A stretch of 64,000 nucleotides of DNA from Nitrospira sp. CG24E (GTDB lineage: Bacteria > Nitrospirota > Nitrospiria > Nitrospirales > Nitrospiraceae), in the NCBI GenBank assembly GCA_002869895.2, contig NEWP02000010.1:180035-244034 (forward strand), in the 5' to 3' direction. Under the pieces are notes generated by a model. It searched no databases. It saw only the letters and a list, made by a program, of their open reading frames with translations, and was not told the DNA's origin. Positions within the stretch are counted from its first letter, which is position 1; every line of letters begins with the position of its first letter. Positions 1 to 9,140 of this stretch are shown here, one piece after another. The position numbers and the translations under genes were made by a program.

Positions 1-591
1 CGTTTGACTTCCTCGTCGATCTCTCTGGCTATATGTTCGCTGAAGTCGCGCTGGCTGCCGAGCTCTCGCCCAAGAAAAACCTGTTCGTTGTGTTTGCCGA
101 TCCTTGGCTTCATCGATACCTGCAACATCGGAGAACAGCACCTTTTTGCGCTCTTCCGTCAACAAACGAGCACGGCTCTTCCCAAATGAGAGAGCCTTGT
201 TGCCCCCCATCTGCATTTGGCGCATCAAGAAGAACCACAGCCCCAGGAACAGAACGAACGGCCCCCATGTCACAAGGAAGGTGATATACCAGGGGCTTTC
301 TTCCGGTGGCTTTGCCTCAATTTGCACGCCCTTATCCCGCAAGAGTTGCACTAGTTCAGGATATTCCACCGAATAGGTTCGAATATGGGTCTTGTCTTTC
401 AGGATAGCACTGATATGGCTGGCTTTGATGATAACCCGTTCGATTTCTCCCTTGTCGAGTTTGGTCATGAACTCGCTGAAAATCACTTCTTCTTCAGGCT
501 CATGATGGGGCACGCTGAACAGGTTGAACAACAAGATCATGAAGAGGCCGACAACGACCCAGAAAAGTATATTCTTTGTCCTGGAATTCAT
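1..591 (-). pseudogene. ftsH: ATP-dependent zinc metalloprotease FtsH, internally deleted and cut by the window edge
   Basis: FtsH is a membrane-anchored AAA+ protease that degrades misfolded and regulatory membrane proteins. The ATG at 591 follows a good AAGGAG site. About 164 residues are normal: a first transmembrane helix (ILFWVVVGLFMILLF), a periplasmic loop, a second helix (FVLFLGLWFFLMRQMQMGG) and the start of the AAA domain (DVAGIDEAKD). Near position 99 the sequence jumps, in another frame, to GKHNEQVFLGRELGSQRD and then EHIAREIDEEVK. That text belongs well downstream, after the protease active site. Walker A, Walker B and the HEXXH zinc site, roughly 330 residues by comparison with E. 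coli FtsH, are absent. FtsH is usually important for growth, so an assembly misjoin is at least as likely as a true deletion. The distal end lies outside the window. Confidence 0.8.
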
Positions 592-693
592 CCAGATCTC
601 CTTGTGGATGGCACGCACAGGGGCAGAACGACCATGCACGTGCGTGATATTACCACAGGCTCATTCAAACTGACAACCGTGTGTCCCAAAGAT

Positions 694-1233
694 CTACTCC
701 TGATCTTCTTCCATGTCCACGGCAGCCAGATAGGGAAGGTTCCGGTATTTCTGTTGGTAGTCGAGTCCATACCCGACTACATATTTATTTGGAATTTTGA
801 ACCCTACATAGTCGATGACAATATTGATAGCCCGACCCTCCGGCTTACTCAGCAAGGTGCAGACTTTGATCGACCGAGGCTTCTTCTTCGCCAAGGTCTT
901 CACCAGATATTGCGCCGTCAGTCCCGAATCGACGATGTCCTCTACCAACAAAACATCTTTACCCTTGATGTCTTCAGTCAGCTCGGTCACCATCTTAACC
1001 TTACCGGAGGTCTTTAATCGAGTCCTATTACTCGTCACCATCAGAAAGTCCACCCGCATAGGGATTCTAATAGCTCTGGCCAAATCGGCGTAGAAGGCAT
1101 AGGCTCCCTTTAACACCCCCACCAGGACGAAATCCTTCCCTGCATAATCAGTCGTGATCTGTTTGCCCAGTTCACGAATCCTGGCACGCATTTCTTCCTG
1201 CGTCACAATCGGCCGACCGAAGATACGTTCCAT
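694..1233 (-). CDS. hpt: Hypoxanthine phosphoribosyltransferase
   Basis: Purine salvage enzyme joining hypoxanthine or guanine to PRPP to give IMP or GMP in the cytoplasm. It has 179 residues, the usual length. The PRPP-binding loop VLLVEDIVDSGLT lies at about 93-105. The C-terminal block with IDYVGFKIPNKYVVGYGLDY and KYRNLPYL is typical of bacterial Hpt. It sits between tilS (6 bases upstream) and ftsH, the tilS-hpt-ftsH order common in bacteria. The gene is co-oriented and probably co-transcribed with the block upstream. Confidence 0.95.
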   Translation of the reverse strand: MERIFGRPIVTQEEMRARIRELGKQITTDYAGKDFVLVGVLKGAYAFYADLARAIRIPMRVDFLMVTSNRTRLKTSGKVKMVTELTEDIKGKDVLLVEDIVDSGLTAQYLVKTLAKKKPRSIKVCTLLSKPEGRAINIVIDYVGFKIPNKYVVGYGLDYQQKYRNLPYLAAVDMEEDQE

Positions 1234-1239
1234 ACTCCC

Positions 1240-2721
1240 CTACTCCTCCCCCGATACCCTGTCGGTCACTGAGACAACCAGACAGTTGGTTGTCTCACGA
1301 CTGACAGCAAACCGTTCATCCTGCCGCATGCCCACGACCCAAAGAACCCCTTCCGGCGCCACCAATAATGGAACGACCTCACGCTGATGGCAAGGAATCT
1401 TCCTGTCGGTGAAGAAATCCTGCAGCTTCTTACTTCTCCCTTTCATCCCTTGAGGAACAAATCGATCGCCTGCTCGCCAGGATCGAACGAGAAGCGGCCC
1501 CGAATAGCGGTCGGCATCGAACAAAGCCCGTCGCACAGACGGGACCAAACCGCTCTCTTCAGCATCACGGCGATGTATTTGTTGTACATGAATTTGCTGA
1601 CCCGTTCCAGCCCAAGAGACCGTTGCTGGCAATGAAGGGATCAGGCATTCGCTCTCCCCACGTCCTGAATAAGCCACATCCTTGCCATTCTCTCTCGCGG
1701 GACTAAATCGTACCGTCCCGTGATCCAGGCTCACCATAGCCTGTTTCAAGAACAGCCGGGCACCACTCCTCCCCTTGAGAAGGACACGACGCACTGATTC
1801 CACCACTCCAATGCTGCTAGCTCTTCCCTCTTCCTGGTAGGTCCGTAAAACGGCCCGCACGAGGCGCCGCTGAAGCGCGACTGGCAACTCCATAAGGGCC
1901 TGACGGTTCAATCGCTGCACACCTCCAAAACCATGGCTTACAAGCTCGCACAACAATTTACCAGTCGTTGCTTCCAAACATTGCTCATCCTCACGCAATA
2001 GATCCGCCTGCCTCTGCAGGACACGGATGGCAGCCGGCGTCAATTGCGTGATGACAGGAAGGAGTTGTTTCCTGATCCGATTGCGATGATAGAGCGGCTT
2101 ATCATTACTCGAATCATAACGATAGGTCAGCCCTTCGTGACCCAAATAGGCCAATACCTCCTTGCGGGTAGATGCCAAGAGCGGACGAATGATTCCATCT
2201 TCACGGACGTAGGGCATCCCGGCCAACCCGGTCGTGCCGGCCCCTCGCAACAGCCACATAAGCACCGTTTCCGCCTGATCGTCGGCGGTATGGCCGACTG
2301 CAATGCGGTCCGCCCCTACCACATGGGCCAAGCGCTTCATGAAGTCATATCGCGCGTCGCGGGCGAGAGCTTGAAGCGACGAGTATTGCCGTCGCTTGAC
2401 CAGCTTGGGTTGATGAACGAAAAACGGCAGATGTCGTTCCCGACAGAAGGATTCGACAAACGCTTCATCGCCGTCGGACTCTGCGCCGCGTAAGCCATAG
2501 TTACAATGGACAACCGTCAGCGTAAGCCGCCAGGGCTTGGCCAGGCGATGGAGGAGAGACAGCAGCGCGATCGAGTCAGGGCCACCCGACACCGCCACCA
2601 GTAGGTGCTGCCCGGGAACGAACAGCGTTTGCTGCCGCACAGTCCGAACAAGCTGAGTCAACAAGGCCGGTCTTGCGACAGATCCAGAAGACCTTCTCTG
2701 ATCCGGCGCCCCAACATCCAT
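1240..2721 (-). CDS. tilS: tRNA(Ile)-lysidine synthetase
   Basis: Modifies C34 of the CAU-anticodon tRNA-Ile to lysidine using ATP and lysine, which changes both amino-acid identity and codon reading. The PP-loop ATP motif SGGPDS is at residues 45-50. The N-terminal domain continues with GHTADDQAETVLMWLLRGAG. The C-terminal TilS domain is present (RSWRAGDRFVPQGMKGRSKK and FFTDRKIP). At 493 residues it is a full-length enzyme. The start lies 2 bases after the ribF stop, indicating tight coupling; hpt follows after 6 bases. Confidence 0.95.
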   Translation of the reverse strand: MDVGAPDQRRSSGSVARPALLTQLVRTVRQQTLFVPGQHLLVAVSGGPDSIALLSLLHRLAKPWRLTLTVVHCNYGLRGAESDGDEAFVESFCRERHLPFFVHQPKLVKRRQYSSLQALARDARYDFMKRLAHVVGADRIAVGHTADDQAETVLMWLLRGAGTTGLAGMPYVREDGIIRPLLASTRKEVLAYLGHEGLTYRYDSSNDKPLYHRNRIRKQLLPVITQLTPAAIRVLQRQADLLREDEQCLEATTGKLLCELVSHGFGGVQRLNRQALMELPVALQRRLVRAVLRTYQEEGRASSIGVVESVRRVLLKGRSGARLFLKQAMVSLDHGTVRFSPARENGKDVAYSGRGESECLIPSLPATVSWAGTGQQIHVQQIHRRDAEESGLVPSVRRALFDADRYSGPLLVRSWRAGDRFVPQGMKGRSKKLQDFFTDRKIPCHQREVVPLLVAPEGVLWVVGMRQDERFAVSRETTNCLVVSVTDRVSGEE

Positions 2722-2723
2722 GT

Positions 2724-3668
2724 CTATTGAACTCCCTGCTGAACTCGCCGCAGGCTGATGCGCGCCTGCTCCACATCGCGGACGATTTGCTTGGACAACT
2801 CATCGGCAGATGCAAAGGCATGATCGCCTCGGATCCGCCCGACAAACAGCACGGAAATCTCTTGACCATACAGGTCGCTGGTCTGATCCAACAGATTGAC
2901 TTCGATCAACCGCTCCCCCGCTCCAAAGGTTGGTCTAGTCCCAATGTAAGCAATCGCATCGTAGGCGTGAGTGCCGTGGACCGTCCGCGCGGCATAGACT
3001 CCATCCGGAGGCACAATACGATCAGCCGGTATACGCAAATTCGCCGTGGGCCAACCCATCGACCGTCCCTGCTGCATCCCCTGCATCACAATGCCTCGAA
3101 TTCCATAGAACCGTCCGAGCAACTCGGCAGCTCGTTCCACATCCCCCGTCTGAATCAGTTGGCGAATCCTGCTTGAACTCACCACGTCTCCCTCAATCCT
3201 CACGGGAGTCACAGCATGCACGCGAAAGCCGAACTGCCTGCCAAAGCGCTCAAGATCGTCGATACGTCCCGCCCGGCCCTTGCCAAATGCAAAATGGTCG
3301 CCTACAAACAGCTCCGAGAGGGCAAGCGACTGATGCAAGATCTCCTCAGCAAACCGATCAGGACTCATGGCCGCGAAAGCGGGGCTAAAACCTAGAAAGA
3401 CTACTTCATCGATCCCCGAGGCTTCGAAGTGCGCGAGTTTTTCCTCCGGACTCGTAAGAAATCGAAGATCGACATGGGGTGCGAGGATTCTTACCGGATG
3501 CGGTTCGAAGGTCAGCACAAGCGAGGTCCCCTGCGCTTTCCGGGCCGTCTCGACCACTGTCTGCAGCAACGCTCGATGGCCCAGGTGGTGACCGTCGAAG
3601 TTGCCGATGGTGGCGACCGGATAAGCACGTGGACGGTTGTCGAACAGCCCACGCGTCACTTTCAGCAT
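2724..3668 (-). CDS. ribF: Bifunctional riboflavin kinase / FAD synthetase
   Basis: Phosphorylates riboflavin to FMN and adenylates FMN to FAD. The N-terminal FAD-synthetase nucleotidyltransferase motif ATIGNFDGHHLGHR (residues 19-32) carries the HxGH-type signature. The C-terminal flavokinase domain begins around residue 185 and has GWPTANLRIP. Its 314 residues are normal for the fused bacterial enzyme. It lies 5 bases downstream of hemB and 2 bases upstream of tilS on the same strand. No FMN riboswitch is visible, which fits internal placement in an operon. Confidence 0.95.
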   Translation of the reverse strand: MLKVTRGLFDNRPRAYPVATIGNFDGHHLGHRALLQTVVETARKAQGTSLVLTFEPHPVRILAPHVDLRFLTSPEEKLAHFEASGIDEVVFLGFSPAFAAMSPDRFAEEILHQSLALSELFVGDHFAFGKGRAGRIDDLERFGRQFGFRVHAVTPVRIEGDVVSSSRIRQLIQTGDVERAAELLGRFYGIRGIVMQGMQQGRSMGWPTANLRIPADRIVPPDGVYAARTVHGTHAYDAIAYIGTRPTFGAGERLIEVNLLDQTSDLYGQEISVLFVGRIRGDHAFASADELSKQIVRDVEQARISLRRVQQGVQ

Positions 3669-3673
3669 GATCG

Positions 3674-4645
3674 TCAGCGGAGCAGCCGTGCTGCGTCTTT
3701 GGCAAAGTAGGTTAGGATGAGATCTGCGCCGGCCCGTTTAATCGAGAGCAACGACTCCATCATAGCCCGCGATTCGTCGAGCCAGCCGGCCTTCGCAGCC
3801 GCTTTGATCATGCTGTACTCTCCGCTCACCTGATAGGCCGCCACCGGCAACAACATCTGCCCCCTGGCCGCGGCAATGATATCCAGATAGGGCAATGCCG
3901 GTTTCACCATAATAATGTCCGCCCCTTCTTCGACATCCAGAGCGATCTCTCGAAGCGCTTCCCGAGAGTTGGCCGGATCCATTTGATAGGATTGCCTGTC
4001 CCCGAATTGCGGACTCGAAAACGCCGCATCCCGAAACGGCGCATAAAAACACGACGCGAATTTTGCAGCATAAGCCATGATCGGTATCTCTGGAAACCCG
4101 GCCTGGTCCAGTTCCGCCCTGATCGCCGCGACCCGTCCATCCATCATGTCGGAGGGCGCCACCATGTCGGCTCCGGCCTGTGCATGGGTTCTGGCCATCA
4201 CACGAAGACAGTCCAGCGTTTCATCGTTGAGAATGCGTCCATCCTTGACGATTCCACAATGCCCGTGATCCGTATATTCGTCGATACAGACATCGGTCAC
4301 GACCATCAGCCCCGGAACTTGGTCCTTCACCGCTTTGACAGCCCGCTGCACGATGCCGTTCGCATCGAACCCGGAACTCCCCCGCTCATCTTTCCTATCG
4401 GGAATCCCGAACAGAATAATCGCGGGAATCCCCAAGGCTGCAACCTCACTGGCCTCTTTCACCAAGAGATCGACAGAGAGCCGGAACTGGCCCGGCATCG
4501 AAGCGATCTCCTCCCGACGATCCAGCCCTTCGACGACGAAGAGCGGATAGATCAAGTCGGAAGGGGCCAGGCTGGTCTCCCGAACCATGCGACGAAATGC
4601 CTCATGCTGCCGCAACCGCCTGAGCCTCTGTATGGGAAAGCTCAT
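3674..4645 (-). CDS. hemB: Delta-aminolevulinic acid dehydratase (porphobilinogen synthase)
   Basis: Condenses two 5-aminolevulinate molecules to porphobilinogen, the second step of the local heme pathway. Both Schiff-base lysines are recognisable, in YAAKFAS and in IIMVKPA. The metal-binding segment reads [14 protein letters not shown], keeping the first and third cysteines of the classical zinc site but with Asp in place of the middle one. At 323 residues it is full length. The start has a GAGGAAG ribosome site. The CBS-domain gene ends 4 bases upstream, so the two are probably translated together. Confidence 0.95.
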   Translation of the reverse strand: MSFPIQRLRRLRQHEAFRRMVRETSLAPSDLIYPLFVVEGLDRREEIASMPGQFRLSVDLLVKEASEVAALGIPAIILFGIPDRKDERGSSGFDANGIVQRAVKAVKDQVPGLMVVTDVCIDEYTDHGHCGIVKDGRILNDETLDCLRVMARTHAQAGADMVAPSDMMDGRVAAIRAELDQAGFPEIPIMAYAAKFASCFYAPFRDAAFSSPQFGDRQSYQMDPANSREALREIALDVEEGADIIMVKPALPYLDIIAAARGQMLLPVAAYQVSGEYSMIKAAAKAGWLDESRAMMESLLSIKRAGADLILTYFAKDAARLLR

Positions 4646-4649
4646 CGGA

Positions 4650-5042
4650 TCACTTCCTCGGAAGATTCGTCAAGAACAGCACAAGGTCACGAACGGAAAT
4701 CATGCCGGCCAAGTTGCCGTCCTGAGTGACACCGAGATGGCGGATATGCGTCTTGGCCATCAGATCGTTGGCATCGAGCAGGGTCTTGTTTTCATCGATC
4801 GTCAAGATCGGAGCCGACATAATCTGTTCGACCGTTGTCTTCTGGGAGTCGATTCCTGCCGCGACCACCCGCCGAACCATGTCAGTATCCGTAAGGATGC
4901 CAATGATCTCCTTCCCGTTCGTCACAAACAGGCTACCGATGCCGCGATCTCTCATGATACGTGCCGCCGTCTGGGCATTCGTATCTCGCTCAACCGAAAT
5001 GAACTTCTCTCTCGGAATCATGAACGACTTGACGGAAACCAT
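4650..5042 (-). CDS. Tandem CBS-domain protein
   Basis: A 130-residue protein made of two CBS motifs, a module that usually binds adenine nucleotides and senses cellular energy state. The repeated pattern is visible in the two halves: [14 protein letters not shown] then [13 protein letters not shown], and [15 protein letters not shown] then [12 protein letters not shown]. No catalytic domain is attached. It is embedded in the heme operon between cobA-hemD and hemB. A role tuning tetrapyrrole synthesis is possible but unproven. The target is unknown. Confidence 0.85.
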   Translation of the reverse strand: MVSVKSFMIPREKFISVERDTNAQTAARIMRDRGIGSLFVTNGKEIIGILTDTDMVRRVVAAGIDSQKTTVEQIMSAPILTIDENKTLLDANDLMAKTHIRHLGVTQDGNLAGMISVRDLVLFLTNLPRK

Positions 5043-5118
5043 ATTTCTGTCCTCCTTTTGCTAATTCGTCCCACTACCCGGATGTCTGCTTCAACCTACC
5101 TGTCATGACAACAGCCAC

Positions 5119-6660
5119 TCATGCCACTTCCTTGAAATGTCTCACGATCGCTTCCGCCAGCGCCGGCACCGTATTCTCAGCCGGCATGATCCTGACCGTC
5201 AACCCATGCTCTTCCGCCGTACGCGCGGTAATGGGTCCGATGCAAGCGACAAGCACCTGCGCAAGGAGTGGTTTTACCGCATCCTGACCTCCAAAAACCT
5301 CGACAAAGTTCCGTACGGTAGAGGAGCTCGTGAATGTCACTACCGCCACTTGCCCGTCGTGAAGCTGTTGCGTCAAGGACGCGACATCCACCGCCGGAAC
5401 GATCGTGCGATAGACAGGAATCACGTCAACGGTTGCCCCTAACGCCCGCAACTGTTCTGGTAAGATTTCGCGCGCGACTTCGGCGCGTGGGATCAATATC
5501 CGGCCCCCCCCTATTCCCACAGCGGCCAAAGCGGCAATCACTCCCTCAGCCTGATATTCGGCTGGAATGACATCGGGAGTCAGCCCATAGGTTCCCAGTT
5601 CCTGCGCAGTTCTTGGTCCAATTGCGCAGAGACGAAGGTTCGCCAAGGCTCGTGCATCCTTCTTCGCCACATGGAGGCGCTCCATGAAGGGCTTCACCCC
5701 GTTGACGCTCGTAAAGATCAGCCATTGATAGGTATTGAGCCGAGTCACCGCATCATCGATAGCCTGCCAACTGGGCGGAGGCACAATCTGAATCGTCGGA
5801 ACCTCAACCGGCTCAGCGCCATAAGCCGCCAGTAACTGAGAGAACTCTCTGGCCTGTTCTTGTGCGCGTGTGAGTACGATCCGTTTCCCAAAGAGCGGCT
5901 TGGTTTCAAACCAATTCAACTGTCCCCGCAATCGCACAACCTCACCGACGACGATCGCCGTTGGCGGTTCGAGATGCGCGGCTTCGGCCCTCGCAACGAT
6001 GTCAACTAACGTCCCCACGATAGTCTGTTGAGCGGCTTTGGTCCCCCAACGGATTGCCGCGACCGGGGTATCTGGCGACCGGCCTTCAGACAGTAACCGG
6101 CCTACGATCGCGGGAAGATTCTTCATACCCATCATGAACACGAGCGTCCCCGATGCGCTGGCTAGTTTGGGCCATTCCAACAAGGCCGCCGGCTTAGTGG
6201 GGTCTTCATGGCCGGCCACAAATGTGACCGTAGAAGCCAGCGTTCGATGGGTCACCGGAATACCGGCATAGGCAGGAACCGCAACCGCCGCCGTCACGCC
6301 TGGAACAATGTCGAAGTCGACCCCTGCAGCAGCCACAGCCTCAGCCTCTTCACCACCACGTCCGAAGACAAAGGGGTCCCCTCCTTTGAGCCGAACCACA
6401 ATATTTCCGTCCTTAGCTCGTTCAATGAGCAGTCGATTGATATCGGCCTGGTCTTGATACTGTCCACGTCCACGCCGACCGACATAGATCCGTTGTGCCG
6501 TAGCCGGAGCATGTTCCAATAAGACGGAATTGGCGAGATAATCGTACAGAACGACATCGGCCTGCTCCAGACATTCTTTCCCCTTCAGTGTGAGAAGTCC
6601 TGGATCGCCTGGTCCCGCTCCAACTAAAAAGACCTTCCCCGGCCTTCCTGGTTTCGTCAT
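5119..6660 (-). CDS. cobA-hemD: Fused uroporphyrinogen-III C-methyltransferase / uroporphyrinogen-III synthase
   Basis: A two-domain protein of 513 residues. The N-terminal half (about 1-250) is a SUMT-type methylase that makes precorrin-2 for siroheme, B12 and related tetrapyrroles. It shows the start motif VFLVGAGPGDPGLLTLKG, then RLKGGDPFVFGRGGEEAEA and GIPVTHR. The C-terminal half (from about 258, GKRIVLTRAQEQAREF) is a HemD-like uroporphyrinogen-III synthase that closes and inverts the tetrapyrrole ring. The start overlaps the hemC stop by 4 bases. The fusion puts the branch-point substrate and the branch enzyme on one chain. Confidence 0.93.
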   Translation of the reverse strand: MTKPGRPGKVFLVGAGPGDPGLLTLKGKECLEQADVVLYDYLANSVLLEHAPATAQRIYVGRRGRGQYQDQADINRLLIERAKDGNIVVRLKGGDPFVFGRGGEEAEAVAAAGVDFDIVPGVTAAVAVPAYAGIPVTHRTLASTVTFVAGHEDPTKPAALLEWPKLASASGTLVFMMGMKNLPAIVGRLLSEGRSPDTPVAAIRWGTKAAQQTIVGTLVDIVARAEAAHLEPPTAIVVGEVVRLRGQLNWFETKPLFGKRIVLTRAQEQAREFSQLLAAYGAEPVEVPTIQIVPPPSWQAIDDAVTRLNTYQWLIFTSVNGVKPFMERLHVAKKDARALANLRLCAIGPRTAQELGTYGLTPDVIPAEYQAEGVIAALAAVGIGGGRILIPRAEVAREILPEQLRALGATVDVIPVYRTIVPAVDVASLTQQLHDGQVAVVTFTSSSTVRNFVEVFGGQDAVKPLLAQVLVACIGPITARTAEEHGLTVRIMPAENTVPALAEAIVRHFKEVA

Positions 6661-7604
6661 GTGTTCCCGTAGATCGCTTGAAGAATTCTATCTCCGCCGC
6701 GTGCGAGCAATTTTTCCGCGAGGTGGACACCGATGGACTCCGGATCTTCAATAGTCCCTTCGACGCTATCGCGAATAAGCTCTCTCCCGTCCACGCTGGC
6801 TACTAATCCCTCCAGTCTTACCATTGTTCCAACCACAGTCGCATGGGCTGCGATCGGAACCTGACAGCCTCCTTGGAGCCGATGGAGCAGCGCGCGCTCG
6901 GCAAGAACGGCTGTCTTACTTGGCGCATGGTCCAAGCCACTCACCAAGGAATGGATAAAGAGATCGTCTCGTCTGCCCTCGATGCCCAAGGCCCCCTGGC
7001 CAATAGCAGGCAAACTAATCTGTGGCGCAAGATACTCTGTAATTTCATGCGCCCAGGCCAATCGCCTCAGCCCTGCCGCAGCAAGCACGATGGCGTCGAA
7101 CTGTCCTTCTCGTAATTTCCTGAGCCTGGTATCCAAGTTCCCGCGCAACATGGCAATCGTGAGATCGGTCCTCGCATATAGAAGCTGCGATTGACGGCGA
7201 AGACTGCTGGTCCCGACCCGGGCGCCATGGGGCAGGTCCTCAAACGATTGCCCCTCACGACTGATTAAAGCATCGCGAGGATCTTCGCGGGGCGGCACAC
7301 AGAGAATCGCCAATCCCTCCGGCAGTTCAGTTGGCACATCCTTCATACTATGCACGGCCAAATCGATCTCGCCGCTGAGGAGAGCCTCTTCGATCTCTTT
7401 TACGAACAGTCCCTTTCCACCGATTTGAGCCAGCGGGACATCCAGGATCTTGTCTCCTGATGTTTGAATCCTTCGTAAGGTTACCGTGACATGCGGGGCC
7501 AGCGCCTGCAACTGCCCCTGCACCCACTCGCTCTGCTGCACCGCCAGCTTACTTCCGCGCGTTCCCAGCACGACGGTCGATCGTTCAGAACCGACTTTTG
7601 GCAT
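6657..7604 (-). CDS. hemC: Porphobilinogen deaminase (hydroxymethylbilane synthase)
   Basis: Polymerises four porphobilinogens into hydroxymethylbilane. The dipyrromethane cofactor attachment cysteine is Cys247 in LQGGCQVPIAAHA. Other family blocks are VLGTRGSKLA, AVHSMKDVPTELP and IGTSSLRR-like GTSSLRRQSQL. The length, 315 residues, is standard. It ends in a 4-base overlap with cobA-hemD. A 143-base gap separates it from hemA upstream, in which I see no clear promoter or terminator. Confidence 0.95.
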   Translation of the reverse strand: MPKVGSERSTVVLGTRGSKLAVQQSEWVQGQLQALAPHVTVTLRRIQTSGDKILDVPLAQIGGKGLFVKEIEEALLSGEIDLAVHSMKDVPTELPEGLAILCVPPREDPRDALISREGQSFEDLPHGARVGTSSLRRQSQLLYARTDLTIAMLRGNLDTRLRKLREGQFDAIVLAAAGLRRLAWAHEITEYLAPQISLPAIGQGALGIEGRRDDLFIHSLVSGLDHAPSKTAVLAERALLHRLQGGCQVPIAAHATVVGTMVRLEGLVASVDGRELIRDSVEGTIEDPESIGVHLAEKLLARGGDRILQAIYGNT

Positions 7605-7747
7605 GACTTCCTTTCGCCGACTTACCCCAGAAAACGAAACATAAACCGTCGAAGTATGTTCCCATCAAGCCCTTCTGCGCTGGAACACTTGAAATAGGCC
7701 GAATCCTTTCGATCATCTATCGGGTGATCCATCTACGAATAACACTC

Positions 7748-9139
7748 TCAACGTTCCGCCCTCTTTGAACCAGTTCTCGGAGTCACCTCTTCAATATCCT
7801 GGATATCTGCTTGTGACGAATAACAGGTCTCCGACGAAGAGGGGGTACGCTCACTGACCGGGGAGACCGTGGGATCGCTAAGACTAAAAAACCGTCGCGC
7901 CGCTTCGACGAAAGCGGATCCTTCTGAAGAATTCACTTCCGCCTTGAGTGTCACCATCGTATTGTGGATGAGCTTATTTGCGATCGACGAGGCCATCGCC
8001 TCGATCAATTCACGCTCCGATTCGGACAGATTCGACAGTCGCCCCAAGGTCTTGTTGAGCTCCGCCTGTTTGATCTCATCGATACGCGCACGAAGTGCCA
8101 CAATGGTCGGAGTGACCTCCAACGACTGGAGCCACTGGCGCACGACCCCGACTTCATCCACGATCATCAACTCGGCCTTTTCAGCCTCGTTCTGCCGCTT
8201 CCCGCGATTCTGCTCAACCCGCGACTTTAAGTCATCGATGTCGAAAAGAAAGGCATTGTCTACGTGCCGCACCGCCGGATCGATATTGCGTGGGACGGAG
8301 ATGTCGATCAAGAACATCGGTCGATTCATCCGTTGCTTAACCGAGTGCTGCACATCATCCTCACTCACAAGATAATGCGCGGCGCCGGTCGACACCAACA
8401 CGATATCGGCGGAAGCCATTTCCTTCCGAAAATCCTCAAAGGCGACCGCAGTCCCACCAAACCGGTTTGCCAATTCCAATGCGCTCTGTGGATTTCTGGT
8501 CGTCACCTGCACGTGCCTGATACCACTGGCAATGAAATGTCGCGCCGCCAACTTGGCCATTTCCCCCGCCCCCACCAACAACACCGTCTTCTCGCTTAAA
8601 TCCGAGAAGATCTTTTTTGCTAACTCGACCGCGGCATAACTGACCGACACCGCCATCTCGGCAATCGTCGTCTCCGTTCTCACCCGTTTGGCCACAGAAA
8701 TCGCCTTCTTCATGACCTTGTTCAGGATGATGCCGGTCGCCTTGTGCGCGAGCGCAACCTCGAAGGCCTCCTTGATCTGGCCCAGAATCTGAGACTCCCC
8801 CACGATCATCGAGTCAAGACTGGAGGCCACACGAAACAAATGGCTGATGGCTCGATCCCCCTGGTGCCAGTAGAGGTGGGGAGTCAGCTGTTCGGAGGAG
8901 AGCGACAGATGAGCATCGGCTAAGAAATCCTGGATACGTCCATACCCTGCTTCGATCTCATCGACAACTGCATAGACCTCAACCCGATTGCATGTCGAGA
9001 GTAATATCCCTTCCCGCACCCCCTGATACGAACAGAGACGGGCCAAGGCTTCGCCCATCCGGCTCTCAGGGATCGCCAGTTTCTCACGAATTTCAACCGG
9101 AGCGGTCTTGTGGCTTAAGCCGACAACGATAATGTGCAT
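7748..9139 (-). CDS. hemA: Glutamyl-tRNA reductase
   Basis: First committed step of C5-pathway heme synthesis: NADPH reduction of glutamyl-tRNA to glutamate-1-semialdehyde. The catalytic cysteine lies in LLSTCNRVEVYAV; GESQILGQIKEA and the nucleotide-binding VLLVGAGEMAKLAARHF follow. An open frame extends to 9178, but the family begins MHIIVVGLSHKTAPVEIREK. The ATG at 9139 lies one base after the ccsA stop, so I place the start there (463 residues). A C-terminal tail of about 40 residues beyond the dimerisation domain is low in complexity. Confidence 0.95.
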   Translation of the reverse strand: MHIIVVGLSHKTAPVEIREKLAIPESRMGEALARLCSYQGVREGILLSTCNRVEVYAVVDEIEAGYGRIQDFLADAHLSLSSEQLTPHLYWHQGDRAISHLFRVASSLDSMIVGESQILGQIKEAFEVALAHKATGIILNKVMKKAISVAKRVRTETTIAEMAVSVSYAAVELAKKIFSDLSEKTVLLVGAGEMAKLAARHFIASGIRHVQVTTRNPQSALELANRFGGTAVAFEDFRKEMASADIVLVSTGAAHYLVSEDDVQHSVKQRMNRPMFLIDISVPRNIDPAVRHVDNAFLFDIDDLKSRVEQNRGKRQNEAEKAELMIVDEVGVVRQWLQSLEVTPTIVALRARIDEIKQAELNKTLGRLSNLSESERELIEAMASSIANKLIHNTMVTLKAEVNSSEGSAFVEAARRFFSLSDPTVSPVSERTPSSSETCYSSQADIQDIEEVTPRTGSKRAER

Positions 9140-9140
9140 A

